A program made the translations under genes and the position numbers. The notes beneath the pieces are model-generated. The model worked only from the letters and a program-made list of their open reading frames with translations, was not told where the DNA came from and searched no databases. Of a stretch of 64,000 nucleotides of DNA, positions 63,369 through 64,000 are shown in pieces (the stretch's first letter is position 1; each line of letters starts with the position of its first letter). This stretch comes from Neorhizobium galegae (GTDB lineage: Bacteria > Pseudomonadota > Alphaproteobacteria > Rhizobiales > Rhizobiaceae): NCBI RefSeq assembly GCF_017877055.1, contig NZ_JAGIPG010000002.1, forward strand, positions 124,001 to 188,000, in the 5' to 3' direction.

Positions 63369-64000
63369 ATGACCATACACACGATCGGCACACACCCGGT
63401 GGCTATCGGCAAGAACCCCGAACGGAGCCGCGAGCACAATCGCCGCGTCGTGCTGGATGTGGTGCGCCGCCATGGTTCGCTCGGCCGCGCCCATATTGCC
63501 AAGCTCACCCAGCTGACCCCCCAGGCCGTCGCCAATATCGTCGATGAACTCGCCGGCGAGGGCCTGCTGATGGAGATGGGCCGGCTGAAATCCGGCCGCG
63601 GCCAGCCGCCGATCCAGTTCGCGGTCAACCCGGAAGGCGGCGCCACCATCGGTGTCGAAATTGCCGCTGATCACATGGTGACGGTGGCGCTCGATCTCTC
63701 CGGCGGCTTGAGGGCAAAGCGCATCACCCCGCTGAAAGATACCACCCCGGGGCACATTCTCCCCGCTTTCGCAGCCGAGCTTGCCGTCGTCACGGAACTG
63801 GTCGGAGCCAAGCTGCTCGGCACCGGCGTCGTCATGCCGGGTCCGTTCGAGATCGACGGCATGACCTCGGTCGGCCCCACGACGCTGCCGGGCTGGGCAG
63901 GCCTCGATGCCGCCCAGGCGCTCAGCGAAGCCTGCGGCCATACTGTGATCGTCGAAAACGACGCGACGGCCGCCGCCGTCGGCGAGCGGCTGTTCGGCGC
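63369..64000 (+). CDS. ROK-family transcriptional regulator (cut by window edge)
   Basis: The open frame begins at the ATG 63369 (MTIHTIGTHPVAIGKNPERS) after TAAGG and runs without a stop to the right edge, so only 210 residues are seen. An N-terminal winged helix (RRVVLDVVRRHGSLGRAHIAKLTQLTPQAVANIVDELAGEGLL) is followed by a ROK sugar-kinase-like domain with TIGVEIAADH, GVVMPGPFEI and ENDATAAAVGERLFG. It is divergent from the ArgH/PfkB-containing ABC operon and is its likely repressor, with the imported sugar as effector. Confidence 0.88.
   Translation, partial: MTIHTIGTHPVAIGKNPERSREHNRRVVLDVVRRHGSLGRAHIAKLTQLTPQAVANIVDELAGEGLLMEMGRLKSGRGQPPIQFAVNPEGGATIGVEIAADHMVTVALDLSGGLRAKRITPLKDTTPGHILPAFAAELAVVTELVGAKLLGTGVVMPGPFEIDGMTSVGPTTLPGWAGLDAAQALSEACGHTVIVENDATAAAVGERLFG

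Noticed and set aside
1..64000. CRISPR arrays, tRNA genes, insertion sequences, prophage or plasmid origins
   Set aside because: I looked for regularly spaced repeats, tRNA-like cloverleaf ends, transposase motifs and phage genes and saw none. A tRNA or structured-RNA scan would be the decisive test.

Overview
The window looks like a chromosomal segment of a Rhizobiaceae alphaproteobacterium (Rhizobium, Neorhizobium or Agrobacterium type). The evidence is high GC, an irr-fabA-fabB-fabI block, an rbfA-truB-rpsO-pnp block, a CtrA-type box before a chemotaxis operon, a RIME-like intergenic repeat and dense ABC, TRAP and TTT transporter content. I found no tRNA, rRNA, CRISPR, prophage or insertion sequence. 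59 protein genes are supported, two of them cut by the window edges.

Layout. (1) 1-7273, minus strand: a chemotaxis operon, STAS protein-cheY-cheA-cheW followed by three tandem chemoreceptor genes, the last running off the left edge; the first four genes overlap by ATGA junctions. A divergent gene (7611-9344) encodes a soluble, receptor-like coiled-coil protein. (2) 9519-14864, plus strand: translation and RNA genes rbfA, truB, rpsO, pnp and an rsmC-type methyltransferase. (3) 14936-19392: a SnoaL-like protein, then fabI, fabB and fabA (minus) divergent from irr (plus), and a TRIC-type channel. (4) 19509-22845: small exported and membrane proteins and a flavoprotein. (5) 22865-30189: a fused 5-oxoprolinase/hydantoinase divergent from a TRAP transporter and a MarR-type regulator, probably an uptake-and-hydrolysis cassette for 5-oxoproline or a related compound. 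(6) 30186-37974: a formamidase-like hydrolase divergent from an aryl-CoA ligase, a complete Liv-type ABC transporter and a MarR regulator, probably for an aromatic acid; glutaminase follows. (7) 38993-46149: TctCBA tripartite transporter, a periplasmic binding protein, a DUF1993 protein and a TctDE-type two-component system. (8) 46208-55559: an amino-sugar island. One arm holds a BadF-type kinase, GntR regulator, SIS-type deaminase and NagA; the divergent arm holds MurQ, a sugar ABC transporter and a dehydrogenase, with its ATPase next at 55586-56587. (9) 56591-64000: a second sugar-type ABC operon that carries a divergent argininosuccinate-lyase paralogue and a PfkB kinase, divergent from a ROK regulator cut by the right edge.

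The most interesting parts are the amino-sugar island, which reads as a PTS-independent route for N-acetylmuramic acid and GlcNAc and has two matching promoter/operator units facing each other; the ABC operon with an ArgH-like lyase lacking the usual substrate loop; and the receptor-like soluble protein beside the chemotaxis operon. All functions are read from sequence motifs and gene order; no database search was possible.
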